The notes beneath the pieces are model-generated. The model was not told the DNA's origin and did not search any database. It worked only from the letters and a program-made list of their open reading frames with translations. Below are positions 1 to 7,059 of a stretch of DNA of 13,215 bases, in pieces. Source of the stretch: DAOMOP01 sp035444405 (GTDB lineage: Bacteria; Pseudomonadota; Gammaproteobacteria; Burkholderiales; Rhodocyclaceae); contig DAOMOP010000108.1 of NCBI GenBank assembly GCA_035444405.1, positions 1-13,215 on the forward strand, written 5' to 3'. Each line of letters opens with the position of its first letter. The first letter of the stretch is position 1. The translations under genes were made by a program, and so were the position numbers.

Positions 1-1380
1 CAGCAGGATGGCGAACTCGGCTTCGCCCATGCGCGCGATGTTCGCGCAATCGCCTTCGACCCGCGCCAGGCGCGCGGCAATCTCGGACAGCACGCTGTCA
101 CCCTGCGCATAGCCCAGTGTCTCGTTCACCTCCTGAAACTGGTCGATGCCCACCATCAGCAGCGCCAGCGGACGATGTTCGCTCTTGGCGACCGCAATCT
201 CGTCCTCCAGTCGCTTGCGCAGGCGCCAGCGGTTGGGCAGCCCCGTCAGCGCGTCCTGCTCGGCCAGACGCTTGAGTGCGGCCTCGGCCTCGAGCGAGCG
301 CGCACGGATGCGCAGAGTCTCGATGCCGAAGGCCAGATCGTCGGCGAGCTCGCTCAGCAACGCCTCCTCGGCCGCGTCGAACGCCTCTGCTTCCCGCGCC
401 GCCAGTCCCAGCGTTCCGACGATCACACCGCCCACCCGCAGGGGAAATGCGCTGACGGCGGCGATGCCGCGGCGCAGGGCCTCCTCGCGCCATGGCGCCA
501 TGTCGGGATCGAGGGCAAGGTTGCGACCAATGCTGGGCCGTCCGGTGCGCACCGCGACCCCCACCGCGCCGCGGCCGTGCTTGCCCGGTCCCCAGCTGCA
601 GCGCAGGTCTTCCAGATAGGCACGCTCGACGCCGAAGTGCGCCATGATTTCCACGCTCTTCTGCCGGTCGTGGCAAAGGTAGGCCACCCAGGCATGCCGA
701 TAGCCCCCCTCTTCGACGCTGATGCGGCAGATTTCATCCAGCAGCGCCTGCTCCTCGGTGGCTCGGACCAGCGTACGGTTGACCGCGCTCAGCGTGCGCC
801 GGGCCCGCTCGACCCGGGCGAACTCGGCTGCCGAGCGCGAGGCGGCGATGCCATACGCGAGGATGCGGCCGGCCTCGTGCAGCAAGGCGAGTTCGGCCTC
901 GTCGAAGGCGGGAACGCCGGCTTCCTGGACCAGCAGCACGCCGAGCGGCTTCGCGGCGTTGCTCAGCGGAATCACCGCGAGCCGCTCGCCATCACGGCAC
1001 GTCAGCCACGTAACCGCCGCGGACGCATCGAACGCCGGAAGGCGCACCGGCTCCGGGTGCGAAGCGTGCGTCCGCGGGGTCGGCGGTGCAGGGGAAGGCG
1101 AGGCGCCGTGTTCGGCGATGACGCTCAGCCGAGCCTCGACAAGGCGGCCCGCGCCCCAGGCGGCCGCAGGCCGCAGCGCTGCATCCCCCTCCTCGAGGAA
1201 GCCGGCCCAGGCGCAGCGATAGCCACCGGCCTCGACGACGGCCTTGCACACTTGTTGCAGCAGTGATTCTTCGTCCGGCGCGGCGGCGAGAAGCGCGGTC
1301 ACGGACCGCAGCACGGCAAGGCCCTTGTCCCGCCCCGGCGGTCGCTCATCGATGGCCTGCCCTCGATTCTGCTCGCTCAT
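1..1380 (-). CDS. Tandem GAF domains plus degenerate GGDEF domain, signalling protein (partial, C-terminus outside window)
   Basis: The frame opens at an ATG at 1378-1380 and is still open at base 1, so 460 residues are visible and the C-terminus is missing. A GAGG lies 9 bases before the ATG. Two similar sensory segments follow one another: about residues 15-150 (with GGYRCAWAGFLE) and 165-320 (with EEGGYRHAWVAYL). These repeated GGYRxAW cores are typical of GAF domains in diguanylate cyclase families. A GGDEF domain starts near residue 370, with DALTGLPNR at 376-384. Its DxD motif reads GID (411-413) and its signature reads GEAEF (452-456), so both metal-binding acids known from active cyclases are absent. 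This domain probably makes no c-di-GMP. Proteins of this layout often continue into an EAL phosphodiesterase domain, which would lie left of the window. GAF assignment is by pattern; the GGDEF assignment is strong. Confidence 0.85.
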   Translation of the reverse strand, partial: MSEQNRGQAIDERPPGRDKGLAVLRSVTALLAAAPDEESLLQQVCKAVVEAGGYRCAWAGFLEEGDAALRPAAAWGAGRLVEARLSVIAEHGASPSPAPPTPRTHASHPEPVRLPAFDASAAVTWLTCRDGERLAVIPLSNAAKPLGVLLVQEAGVPAFDEAELALLHEAGRILAYGIAASRSAAEFARVERARRTLSAVNRTLVRATEEQALLDEICRISVEEGGYRHAWVAYLCHDRQKSVEIMAHFGVERAYLEDLRCSWGPGKHGRGAVGVAVRTGRPSIGRNLALDPDMAPWREEALRRGIAAVSAFPLRVGGVIVGTLGLAAREAEAFDAAEEALLSELADDLAFGIETLRIRARSLEAEAALKRLAEQDALTGLPNRWRLRKRLEDEIAVAKSEHRPLALLMVGIDQFQEVNETLGYAQGDSVLSEIAARLARVEGDCANIARMGEAEFAILL

Positions 1381-1492
1381 GCCTGCTTCCCTCGCGGCCA
1401 CGTGATGCGGAAGCTCGTGCCTTGTTCAGCTTAGACTCTAGTTCGCGAAAAGGTTACGAGACGCGGAGGCCTGATGCGAGGGCCGGGTGGGA

Positions 1493-1511
1493 CCGCGCTT
1501 CGCGAGCGCGG
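1493..1511 (-). terminator. Hairpin just past the NADH dehydrogenase stop codon
   Basis: A perfect 7-bp stem (CCGCGCT at 1493-1499 with AGCGCGG at 1505-1511) and a 5-base loop lie 10 bases beyond the stop at 1522. No T-run follows on the minus strand, so it may only protect the mRNA 3' end or act weakly. Confidence 0.35.
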
Positions 1512-1521
1512 CCGCCACCGC

Positions 1522-2880
1522 TCAATGCAGCTTGACGCCCGGATCGGTCTGCCGGCGCAGCCAGCCGGTGAGGGTGTCGAGCGCCGTCTTCCAGAAGCCG
1601 TGCAAGGCCATGCGGTGGCTGCGATAGAGCGACCAGTACATGAGGCTCGCGACAAAACCCTCGATGCGGATGCCCTTGCCGCGCACGAAGCCCATCAGGC
1701 TGCCCAGCGCACCCCGGTGGCCGAGGGAGACGAGCGCACCGTGGTCGCGGTAGCGGAAGGACGGCACCGGCTCGCCGTGGGCCAGCGCGGGCAGCGTCCG
1801 GGCGAGGTAGCGCGCTTGCTGGTGGGCGACCTGGGCGCGCGGGGGCAGGGTGGCCTGACCGCCCTGCCAGGGGGCGGCGGCGCAGTCGCCCATGGCGAAG
1901 ATGTGGGCGTCGCGGGTGGTGCGCAGGCACCCGTCCACCGCCAGCCGGTCGATGCGGTCGGTTTCCAGGCCGTCGAGCTCGCGCAGGAAGGCGGGGGCGC
2001 GGATGCCCGCGGCCCACACCACGAGGTCGGCCGGGATCACGCCTCCGCCCGCGGTGTGGACCGCCTCGGGCGTGACCTCGGTCACCTTCACCCCCGTGTG
2101 GATCTCGACGCCCTGCTCGGCGAGCACCCGCGCGACCGAAGCCGACAGCGCTTCCGACAGACCCGGCAGGATGCGCGGACCGGCCTCGATGAGATGGATG
2201 CGGACGTGCTGGTCGGCGTCGAGGTTGCGCAGCCCGTAGCCGGCGAGCACGCGGGTGGTGTTGCGCAGTTCCGCGGCGAGTTCGACCCCGGTCGCGCCGG
2301 CGCCGACGATGGCGATCTTGAGCTGCTCGCCGCAGTCGGGCAGGCGGTAGTTGGCGCCGAAGCAGGCATTGACCAGCTTGCGGTGAAAGAGATGCGCCTC
2401 CCAGGCGGCGTCGAGCTTCCAGGCGTGCTCGGCCACGCCCGGGGTGCCGAAGTCGTTGCAGGTCGAGCCCACCGCGATCACCAGGCTGTCGTAGCCGACG
2501 CGCCGCTCGGGCAGCACCAGCGCGCCGTCGTCGCCGCGCACCGCGCCCACCACGATCTCGCGCGCGGCCCGGTCCAGACCGATCATCGGGCCGCGGCAGT
2601 ACTCGAAGCGGTTCCAGCGCGCCTGGTAGAGGTAGTCCACCTGCTCGGCGTGGATGTTCAGGCTGCCCGCGGCCACCGCGTGCAGCAGCGGCTTCCACAT
2701 GTGGGTGCGGGTACGGTCGACCAGGGTGACATGGAAGCGGCCCGAGCGTCCGTAGCGGCGGCCCAGCCGGGTGGCGAGCGCGAGGCCGCCGGCGCCGCCG
2801 CCGACGATGACGATGCGGTGGGGCGGGGAACGCCGTGTGGCCTCAGTGGCGCCGCCCGATGAGGTGTCTGTCGTCTTCAT
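1522..2880 (-). CDS. ndh: Type II NADH:quinone oxidoreductase (NDH-2)
   Basis: This 452-residue flavoprotein oxidises NADH and reduces membrane quinone without pumping protons. The first Rossmann fold starts with RIVIVGGGAGG (glycines at 27-32), which binds FAD. A second, IAIVGAGATGVELAAEL (near 190-205), binds NADH. The second FAD-contact motif AMGDCAAAP is at 329-337. It is followed by PPRAQVAHQQ (347-356), which matches the AQxAxQQ quinone-site motif of NDH-2 enzymes. The C-terminal part (about 400-440) contains amphipathic and hydrophobic stretches expected to attach it to the inner membrane. Length fits the family (about 430-450). I chose the ATG at 2880, with GAGAAG 11 bases upstream; an in-frame ATG at 2913 would add 11 residues and has no better ribosome site. 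It is separated from the upstream ridA by a terminator-like hairpin and is probably transcribed alone. Confidence 0.9.
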   Translation of the reverse strand: MKTTDTSSGGATEATRRSPPHRIVIVGGGAGGLALATRLGRRYGRSGRFHVTLVDRTRTHMWKPLLHAVAAGSLNIHAEQVDYLYQARWNRFEYCRGPMIGLDRAAREIVVGAVRGDDGALVLPERRVGYDSLVIAVGSTCNDFGTPGVAEHAWKLDAAWEAHLFHRKLVNACFGANYRLPDCGEQLKIAIVGAGATGVELAAELRNTTRVLAGYGLRNLDADQHVRIHLIEAGPRILPGLSEALSASVARVLAEQGVEIHTGVKVTEVTPEAVHTAGGGVIPADLVVWAAGIRAPAFLRELDGLETDRIDRLAVDGCLRTTRDAHIFAMGDCAAAPWQGGQATLPPRAQVAHQQARYLARTLPALAHGEPVPSFRYRDHGALVSLGHRGALGSLMGFVRGKGIRIEGFVASLMYWSLYRSHRMALHGFWKTALDTLTGWLRRQTDPGVKLH

Positions 2881-2956
2881 GGCCCTGCTATCTTCTCGTT
2901 CGTGTCGCGTCATCCGGCCCCGGCGAAATGCGCCTCGAGCGCTCGCCCCTTATCGC

Positions 2957-3004
2957 AAAAAGCCCCAGGGACACCCGTGAAGAGCGCACCCGGGTGAATG
3001 GGCT
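2957..3004 (-). terminator. Probable intrinsic terminator of the dadA-ridA operon
   Basis: On the minus strand, starting 16 bases past the ridA stop, AGCCC (3004-3000) can pair with GGGCT (2965-2961) and CACCCG (2996-2991) with CGGGTG (2977-2972). An uninterrupted T-tract follows at 2961-2957. The stem is interrupted by internal loops, so this is a moderate call. An alternative fold uses the self-complementary CACCCGGGTG at 2987-2996. Confidence 0.45.
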
Positions 3005-3019
3005 GGAGAGCAGTCATGG

Positions 3020-3397
3020 TCAGCGCTCGACGCGGGCGATCGCCGCGATCTCGATGCGCGCGCCGGTGGGGAGCGCGGCGACCTGCACGGTGGAGCGGGC
3101 AGGGCGATGCGCGCCGAAGCGGCGCGCGAACACCTCGTTCATCTGCGCGAACTCGCCGAGATCGGTCATGTACACATTCACCGAGATCACCTTGCCGAGC
3201 GAGCTGCCACCGGCGGCGAGCACCGCCTCGAGGTTGTCGAAGACCTGCTCGGTCTGGGCCGCGATGTCGCCGGCGACCTTCTCGCCGGCCGCGGTGAGCG
3301 GGATCTGTCCCGAGGTGTGGATCGAGCCGTCGGTCACGATGGCCTGGGCGTAGGGGCCGATTGCCTTGGGGGCCTGCTCGGTGGACACGATCTGCAT
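3020..3397 (-). CDS. ridA: RidA family 2-iminobutanoate/2-iminopropanoate deaminase
   Basis: A 125-residue protein of the YjgF/YER057c/UK114 family, which hydrolyses reactive enamines and imines to 2-oxoacids and ammonia in the cytoplasm. The family landmarks are in place: AIGPYAQA at 12-19, TSGQIP at 28-33, the PARSTVQVAALP stretch with the carboxylate-binding Arg at 101, and the GARIEIAAIA end with the catalytic-region Glu at 116. Length is close to the usual 127-130. The ATG has an AAGGAG about 9 bases upstream. It starts 39 bases after dadA on the same strand, so the two are almost certainly one operon. The pairing makes sense: DadA forms 2-iminoacids and RidA clears them before they damage PLP enzymes. 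Confidence 0.92.
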   Translation of the reverse strand: MQIVSTEQAPKAIGPYAQAIVTDGSIHTSGQIPLTAAGEKVAGDIAAQTEQVFDNLEAVLAAGGSSLGKVISVNVYMTDLGEFAQMNEVFARRFGAHRPARSTVQVAALPTGARIEIAAIARVER

Positions 3398-3436
3398 GGG
3401 GGGTCTCTCCTTGGGGTTGTCCTTGTCGGGCGTGGT

Positions 3437-4690
3437 TCAGGCGTAGCGCGCGACGGCGAGGTCGTCCACCGCAATCTCGGGCTTCTTGCCGCTCACCAGG
3501 TCGGCCATCACGCGGCCGGTGCCGGCCGCCATGGTCCAGCCCAGGGTGCCGTGGCCGGTGCTGAGGTAGAGGTTGGGGTAGCGGGTGGCGCCGACGATGG
3601 GCGTGCCGTCCGGCGTCATGGGCCGCAGCCCGGTCCAGAACTCGGCCTTGCTCACGTCGCCGCCCTTGGGGAAGAGGTCCTTGACCACGAACTCGAGGGT
3701 GGCGCGCCGCTTGTCGTCGAGCTTCAGGTCGAAGCCCGAGAGCTGCGCGGTGCCGCCCACGCGGATGCGGTCGCCCAGCCGCGTGACCGCCACCTTGTGG
3801 GTCTCGTCCATGATGGTGGACTCGGGGGCCTTGTCCGCATCGGTGATCGGCACCGTGATCGAGTAGCCCTTCACCGGATAGACCGGGATGTCGATGCCGA
3901 GCGGGGCGACGAGCTTGGGCGAGTAGCTGCCCAGCGCCATCACGTACTGGTCGGCGGTGAGCGTGCCGGTGTCGGTGCGCACGCCGGTGATCTGGCCGTT
4001 GCGGTGCTCGAGGCCGTGGATGTTCACGTTGAAGCGGAAGTCGACGCCCAGGTCTTCGGCCAGCTTCGCGATGTTCTGCGTGAACTTGAAGCAGTCGCCG
4101 GTCTCGTCCCCGGGCAGGCGCAGCCCGCCGACGAACTTTTCCTTCACGTGGGCGAGCGCCGGCTCGTACCGGATGTAGCCCTCGCGGTCGAGCAGCTCGA
4201 AGGGCACGCCGTGCTCGACGAGGATCTCGAGGTCCTTGCCCAGGGCGTCGAGCTGCTTCTGGGTGCGAAAGAGCTGCAGCAGGCCGCGGCTGCGCTCGTC
4301 GTAGCGGATGCCGGTCTCGGCGCGGAGCGCTTTCAGGCAGTCGCGGCTGTACTCGGCGAGCCGCACCATTCGGCTCTTGTTCACGCGGTAGCGGTGCGTC
4401 GTGCAGTTGCGCAGCATCGAGGCGCTGAAGCGCCACATCGCCGGATCGAGCATCGGCTTGATCACCAGCGGGCTGTGCGCCATCAGCAGCCACTTGATGG
4501 CCTTGAGCGGCACGCCCGGCGCAGCCCACGGCGACGAGTAGCCGGGCGAGATCTCGCCCGCGTTGGCGTAGCTCGTCTCGAGGGCGACGCCGGGCTGGCG
4601 ATCGACGACGGTGACCTGATGCCCGGCGCGGGCCATGTAGTAGGCCATGGTGGTGCCGATCACCCCGCTGCCGAGGATGAGGACGTGCAT
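3437..4690 (-). CDS. dadA: D-amino acid dehydrogenase (DadA family)
   Basis: This FAD-dependent enzyme of 417 residues oxidatively deaminates D-amino acids (D-alanine is the classic substrate) to imino acids and passes electrons to the respiratory chain. The N-terminus is an FAD-binding Rossmann fold, HVLILGSGVIG, with GxGxxG at 7-12. ETSYANAGEISPGYSSPWAAPGVP (split across 39-62) is the conserved DadA segment. The C-terminal GLRPMTPDGTPIVG and LSTGHGTLGWTMA motifs close the FAD site. E. coli DadA has 432 residues. The start at 4690 has AGGAG 7 bases upstream; the frame is open to 4771 but the extra residues look non-coding. The usual partner dadX (alanine racemase) is absent here; ridA takes its place. 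Paired palindromes at 4811 and 4895 lie upstream and could be its operators. Confidence 0.92.
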   Translation of the reverse strand: MHVLILGSGVIGTTMAYYMARAGHQVTVVDRQPGVALETSYANAGEISPGYSSPWAAPGVPLKAIKWLLMAHSPLVIKPMLDPAMWRFSASMLRNCTTHRYRVNKSRMVRLAEYSRDCLKALRAETGIRYDERSRGLLQLFRTQKQLDALGKDLEILVEHGVPFELLDREGYIRYEPALAHVKEKFVGGLRLPGDETGDCFKFTQNIAKLAEDLGVDFRFNVNIHGLEHRNGQITGVRTDTGTLTADQYVMALGSYSPKLVAPLGIDIPVYPVKGYSITVPITDADKAPESTIMDETHKVAVTRLGDRIRVGGTAQLSGFDLKLDDKRRATLEFVVKDLFPKGGDVSKAEFWTGLRPMTPDGTPIVGATRYPNLYLSTGHGTLGWTMAAGTGRVMADLVSGKKPEIAVDDLAVARYA

Positions 4691-4810
4691 GCTGCTTCTC
4701 CTGTTCGGGATCTGTCGTACCGCCGCTGCCTGCAACAGCCGTGCCAGCACCGCGCATCTTCGTAAAAACAAGTAGTTACGTACGGATTCCGACGTGTGGC
4801 AATTCTGCTT

Positions 4811-4826
4811 GTATCGAAATCGATAC
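4811..4826. promoter_or_regulatory. 16-bp palindrome, operator candidate copy 1
   Basis: GTATCG-AAAT-CGATAC is a perfect 6+6 inverted repeat with a 4-base centre, about 120 bp upstream of the dadA start. A second copy with 13 of 16 identical bases lies at 4895-4910, and both share the flanks TT before and GG after. The regulator is unknown. Confidence 0.5.
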
Positions 4827-4894
4827 GGCGGCCCTCGTCGGCACTCGCCTCGGCGCCCCCAGGTCCCTTGAGGCTGTGCGGTGTTCGAGCGGTT

Positions 4895-4910
4895 GTATGG
4901 ACTTCGATAC
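4895..4910. promoter_or_regulatory. 16-bp palindrome, operator candidate copy 2
   Basis: GTATGGACTTCGATAC matches copy 1 at 13 of 16 positions and keeps the outer GTAT/ATAC arms. Start-to-start distance to copy 1 is 84 bp, close to eight helical turns, so both sites would face the same side of the DNA. This fits DNA looping by one regulator. Confidence 0.45.
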
Positions 4911-5044
4911 GGGTGTAAAGGAACGCATACGCTGAGGGCGGCACACCCATGCGGCGTTGCAAGACCGCCTCGCCACCGAACACCGGTTACCCAGCGGGCG
5001 CTTCACCTCTATGGGCACCTCGCCTCTTCGCCAGGGGACAGGGG

Positions 5045-5115
5045 CCGGGCGAGTGGCCCACCGCCAAGTTCGGTGGATAACCCGGGGCCATCGCAGCACC
5101 ATGGCTTTCATGGTG
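5045..5115. other. Cluster of short hairpins
   Basis: CCACCG (5058-5063) pairs with CGGTGG (5071-5076), enclosed by CCGGG (5045-5049) with CCCGG (5081-5085). A second stem, CACCATG (5097-5103) with CATGGTG (5109-5115), follows with a 5-base loop. No T-tract follows. This could be a structured leader, a small RNA or chance in GC-rich DNA. It does not match a riboswitch I recognise. Confidence 0.3.
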
Positions 5116-5129
5116 AGGAGGGTCGTCCA

Positions 5130-5231
5130 GTGAGCCCGCAACCCGTCCCGCCGTCGTTCCCCGCACTGCTTTTCAAGGGCTTCCGCAGGAAGTTCCGTCG
5201 AGCAGGTGAATTCGCCATTTGCTGCCGTTGA
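5130..5231 (+). CDS. Possible 33-residue small ORF (weak)
   Basis: A GTG at 5130 lies 8 bases after a perfect AGGAGG (5116-5121), immediately downstream of the CACCATG/CATGGTG stem. The product would be 33 residues, rich in Pro at the start and basic in the middle (FKGFRRKFRR). I do not recognise it. It lies about 120 bases before gabD in the same direction, so a leader peptide is conceivable, but a chance ribosome site is just as likely. Confidence 0.15.
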   Translation: MSPQPVPPSFPALLFKGFRRKFRRAGEFAICCR

Positions 5232-5348
5232 TGGCCGCCCGGACGCGGCAAACGTCCGTTCGCTCATCTCTAAGCTGTGTCGATCGGATTCGCTCCCGCT
5301 CAGTCGGCAGCGAATGCGGCCTTGAAAATCCCATGCGGAGGATGTGCG

Positions 5349-6839
5349 ATGACTTCGACCCTGACCCTCACGCCGGCGCGTGACGACTTGATCCAATCCC
5401 GGAACTTCATCGGCGGAGAGTGGTGTGACGGCTCTGATGGCCGAAGCTTCGACGTCCTCGACCCGGCCGACGACAGCCTCATCGTGCAGGTGGTCGACAG
5501 CAGCGAGGCCGATGCCAAGGCGGCGGTGGACGCCGCCAGTGCGGCGTTTCCCGCGTGGCGGGACACGCCGGCGCGCCAGCGCGCGCAGCTCATCAAGCGC
5601 TGGCATGCCGCGATCATCGCCAACCAGGAGGATCTGGCGCGGCTGATCTCGCGCGAGCAGGGCAAGCCGCTCGCGGAAGGTCGCGGCGAGGTACTGTATG
5701 CGGCGACCTACGTCGAGTGGTTCGCCGAGGAGGCGGTGCGCGCCTACGGTGACCTGATTCCCGCGGCGGTGGACGGGCGCCGCATGTCGGTCGTGAAGGA
5801 GCCGGTCGGCGTGATCGCGGCGGTGACACCGTGGAACTTTCCGGCGGCGATGATCGCCCGAAAGATCGCACCCGCACTCGCCGCAGGCTGCTCGGTGGTG
5901 TGCAAGCCCGCCGAGGACACGCCGCTCACCTCGCTCGCGCTGGTGCGGCTCGCCGAAGAGGCCGGTCTGCCCGCGGGCACCCTCAATATCGTCACGGCAT
6001 CGCGCGAGGCGACCCCGGCCGTGGTCGGCCAATGGTTGGCGGACGCGCGCGTGCGCAAGATCACCTTCACCGGCTCGACGCCGGTGGGCAAGCATCTCGC
6101 GCGCGAGTCAGCCGGGACCCTGAAGAAGCTCTCGCTCGAGCTCGGCGGCAACGCGCCCTTCATCGTGTTCGAGGACGCCGACCTCGATGCCGCGGTGGAA
6201 GGGCTGATGGTGGCCAAGTTCCGCAACGGCGGACAGACCTGCGTGAGCCCCAACCGGGTGTTCGTGCACGACGCGGTGCACGAGGCCTTCGTCGCCAAGC
6301 TCGCCGAGCGCATGAGCAAGCTCACCGTGGGCGCCGCCACGCGTGCCGACGCGCTCATCGGCCCGATGATCAACGCGCGCGCGGTGGAGAAGATCCTGCG
6401 CCACATCCAGGACGCCCTCGACAAGGGCGCCCGGCTCGTGCTCGGCAGCACGCGCGGGCTCGCCCAGCTCGGTCGCAACTTCGTCTCGCCCGCCCTCATC
6501 ACCGGGGCGACCACCGACATGGCGCTCGCGCACGAGGAAACCTTCGGCCCCGTGGTGCCGGTGTTCCGCTTCGGGAGCGAAGCGGAGGTGCTCGAGGTCG
6601 CCAACGCCACGCCCTACGGCCTCGCCGCCTATTTCTATTCGAGCGACATCGACCGCGTGTGGCGCGTCGCCGCGGCGCTGGAGTCGGGCATCGTCGCGAT
6701 CAACGAGGGCGCGTTCGCGTCCGAGGCTGCGCCCTTCGGCGGCATCAAGGACTCCGGCTACGGTCGCGAGGGCTCGCGCTACGGCCTCGACGAGTACATG
6801 CATACCAAGTATCTGTGCCAGGGCAACCTGAAGCGCTGA
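5349..6839 (+). CDS. gabD: NAD(P)-dependent succinate/glutarate semialdehyde dehydrogenase (GabD family)
   Basis: A 496-residue aldehyde dehydrogenase that closely follows E. coli GabD along its whole length. It oxidises a semialdehyde, probably succinate or glutarate semialdehyde, to the dicarboxylate in the cytoplasm. Visible landmarks are TPWNFPAAM with Asn163, the cofactor Lys186 in CKP, GSTPVG at 242-247, the general base Glu264 in LELGGN, the nucleophile Cys298 in NGGQTCVS, and EETFGP at 396-401. The second cysteine of the TCVC motif seen in many GabD proteins is Ser here. The start at 5349 is fixed by GGAGGA 6 bases upstream; the frame opens earlier (5277) but that part is not conserved. 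Substrate is inferred from family only. No gabT or transporter is adjacent, and the gene appears to be transcribed alone. Confidence 0.88.
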   Translation: MTSTLTLTPARDDLIQSRNFIGGEWCDGSDGRSFDVLDPADDSLIVQVVDSSEADAKAAVDAASAAFPAWRDTPARQRAQLIKRWHAAIIANQEDLARLISREQGKPLAEGRGEVLYAATYVEWFAEEAVRAYGDLIPAAVDGRRMSVVKEPVGVIAAVTPWNFPAAMIARKIAPALAAGCSVVCKPAEDTPLTSLALVRLAEEAGLPAGTLNIVTASREATPAVVGQWLADARVRKITFTGSTPVGKHLARESAGTLKKLSLELGGNAPFIVFEDADLDAAVEGLMVAKFRNGGQTCVSPNRVFVHDAVHEAFVAKLAERMSKLTVGAATRADALIGPMINARAVEKILRHIQDALDKGARLVLGSTRGLAQLGRNFVSPALITGATTDMALAHEETFGPVVPVFRFGSEAEVLEVANATPYGLAAYFYSSDIDRVWRVAAALESGIVAINEGAFASEAAPFGGIKDSGYGREGSRYGLDEYMHTKYLCQGNLKR

Positions 6840-6853
6840 TCGCCGCGCCGCGT

Positions 6854-6877
6854 CGGAGGCGGTTCCACACGCCTCCG
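6854..6877 (+). terminator. Hairpin after gabD
   Basis: CGGAGGCG (6854-6861) and CGCCTCCG (6870-6877) form a perfect 8-bp stem with an 8-base loop, 15 bases past the gabD stop. No T-run follows. A further short stem, ACCGG (6879-6883) with CCGGT (6890-6894), comes directly after. It sits between converging genes and may work from either side. Confidence 0.4.
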
Positions 6878-6900
6878 GACCGGCTGGCACCGGTACCCAT

Positions 6901-7059
6901 TTACCGTCGGCGACACATCCAGACGCTGGGAATCTGCGCAGCGAACCCTGCCTTCCGGTAGGTGCGGAACGACGCGAACACCGGCGCGAAGGTGGCGCGC
7001 CGAATCTCCTGCAGGATCGGCAGGTCGGCGGCGCTGGCCAAGCGGATTCCCGGTGGCAT
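6901..7059 (-). pseudogene. N-terminal fragment of a GNAT acetyltransferase
   Basis: The ATG at 7057-7059 directly abuts the VOC gene's TAG stop (TAGATG). The first ~33 residues, including IRLASAADLPILQEIRRATF and APVFASFR, look like the first strand and helix of a GNAT-family N-acetyltransferase. After about residue 34 the similarity stops, and the frame ends at a TAA at 6901 after only 52 residues. GNAT enzymes need about 140-170 residues including the acetyl-CoA binding motif, which is missing. The remainder was evidently replaced or deleted before the gabD 3' end. It was probably translationally coupled to the VOC gene. The family call rests on a short stretch. Confidence 0.6.

Larger units (their letters stand above)
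4691..5348. other. 658-base intergenic region between divergent dadA and gabD
   Basis: No recognisable gene lies here on either strand. The dadA-proximal part (about 4760-4830) is clearly richer in A+T than the surroundings and is the likely promoter zone. It also holds the paired palindromes, listed separately. Positions 5045-5115 hold several perfect short stems. The rest, to 5348, is GC-rich with no motif I can name beyond the gabD ribosome site (GGAGGA at 5337-5342). Long open frames cross it on both strands but their translations look like nothing known. Confidence 0.6.

Noticed and set aside
1474..2862. 462-codon open frame on the plus strand opposite the NADH dehydrogenase
   Set aside because: Low-complexity His/Ala/Gly/Val composition, no motif, and the minus strand has a full NDH-2.
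3107..4765. 552-codon open frame on the plus strand opposite dadA and ridA
   Set aside because: The minus strand carries unmistakable DadA and RidA; the opposite reading has no recognisable domain.
4791..4812. Sigma-54 promoter-like TGGCA followed by GC/TT near 4797
   Set aside because: The spacing between the GG and GC elements is wrong for a -24/-12 promoter.
4881..5129. Plus-strand open frame from an ATG at 4881 to 5231
   Set aside because: No ribosome site at the ATG, an unlikely Pro/His/Arg composition and overlap with the operator-like palindrome at 4895. Only its last 33 codons have a ribosome site.
4776..5348. Minus-strand open frame crossing the dadA-gabD intergenic region
   Set aside because: It continues into the antisense of gabD and its intergenic part resembles no protein I know; composition is not gene-like.
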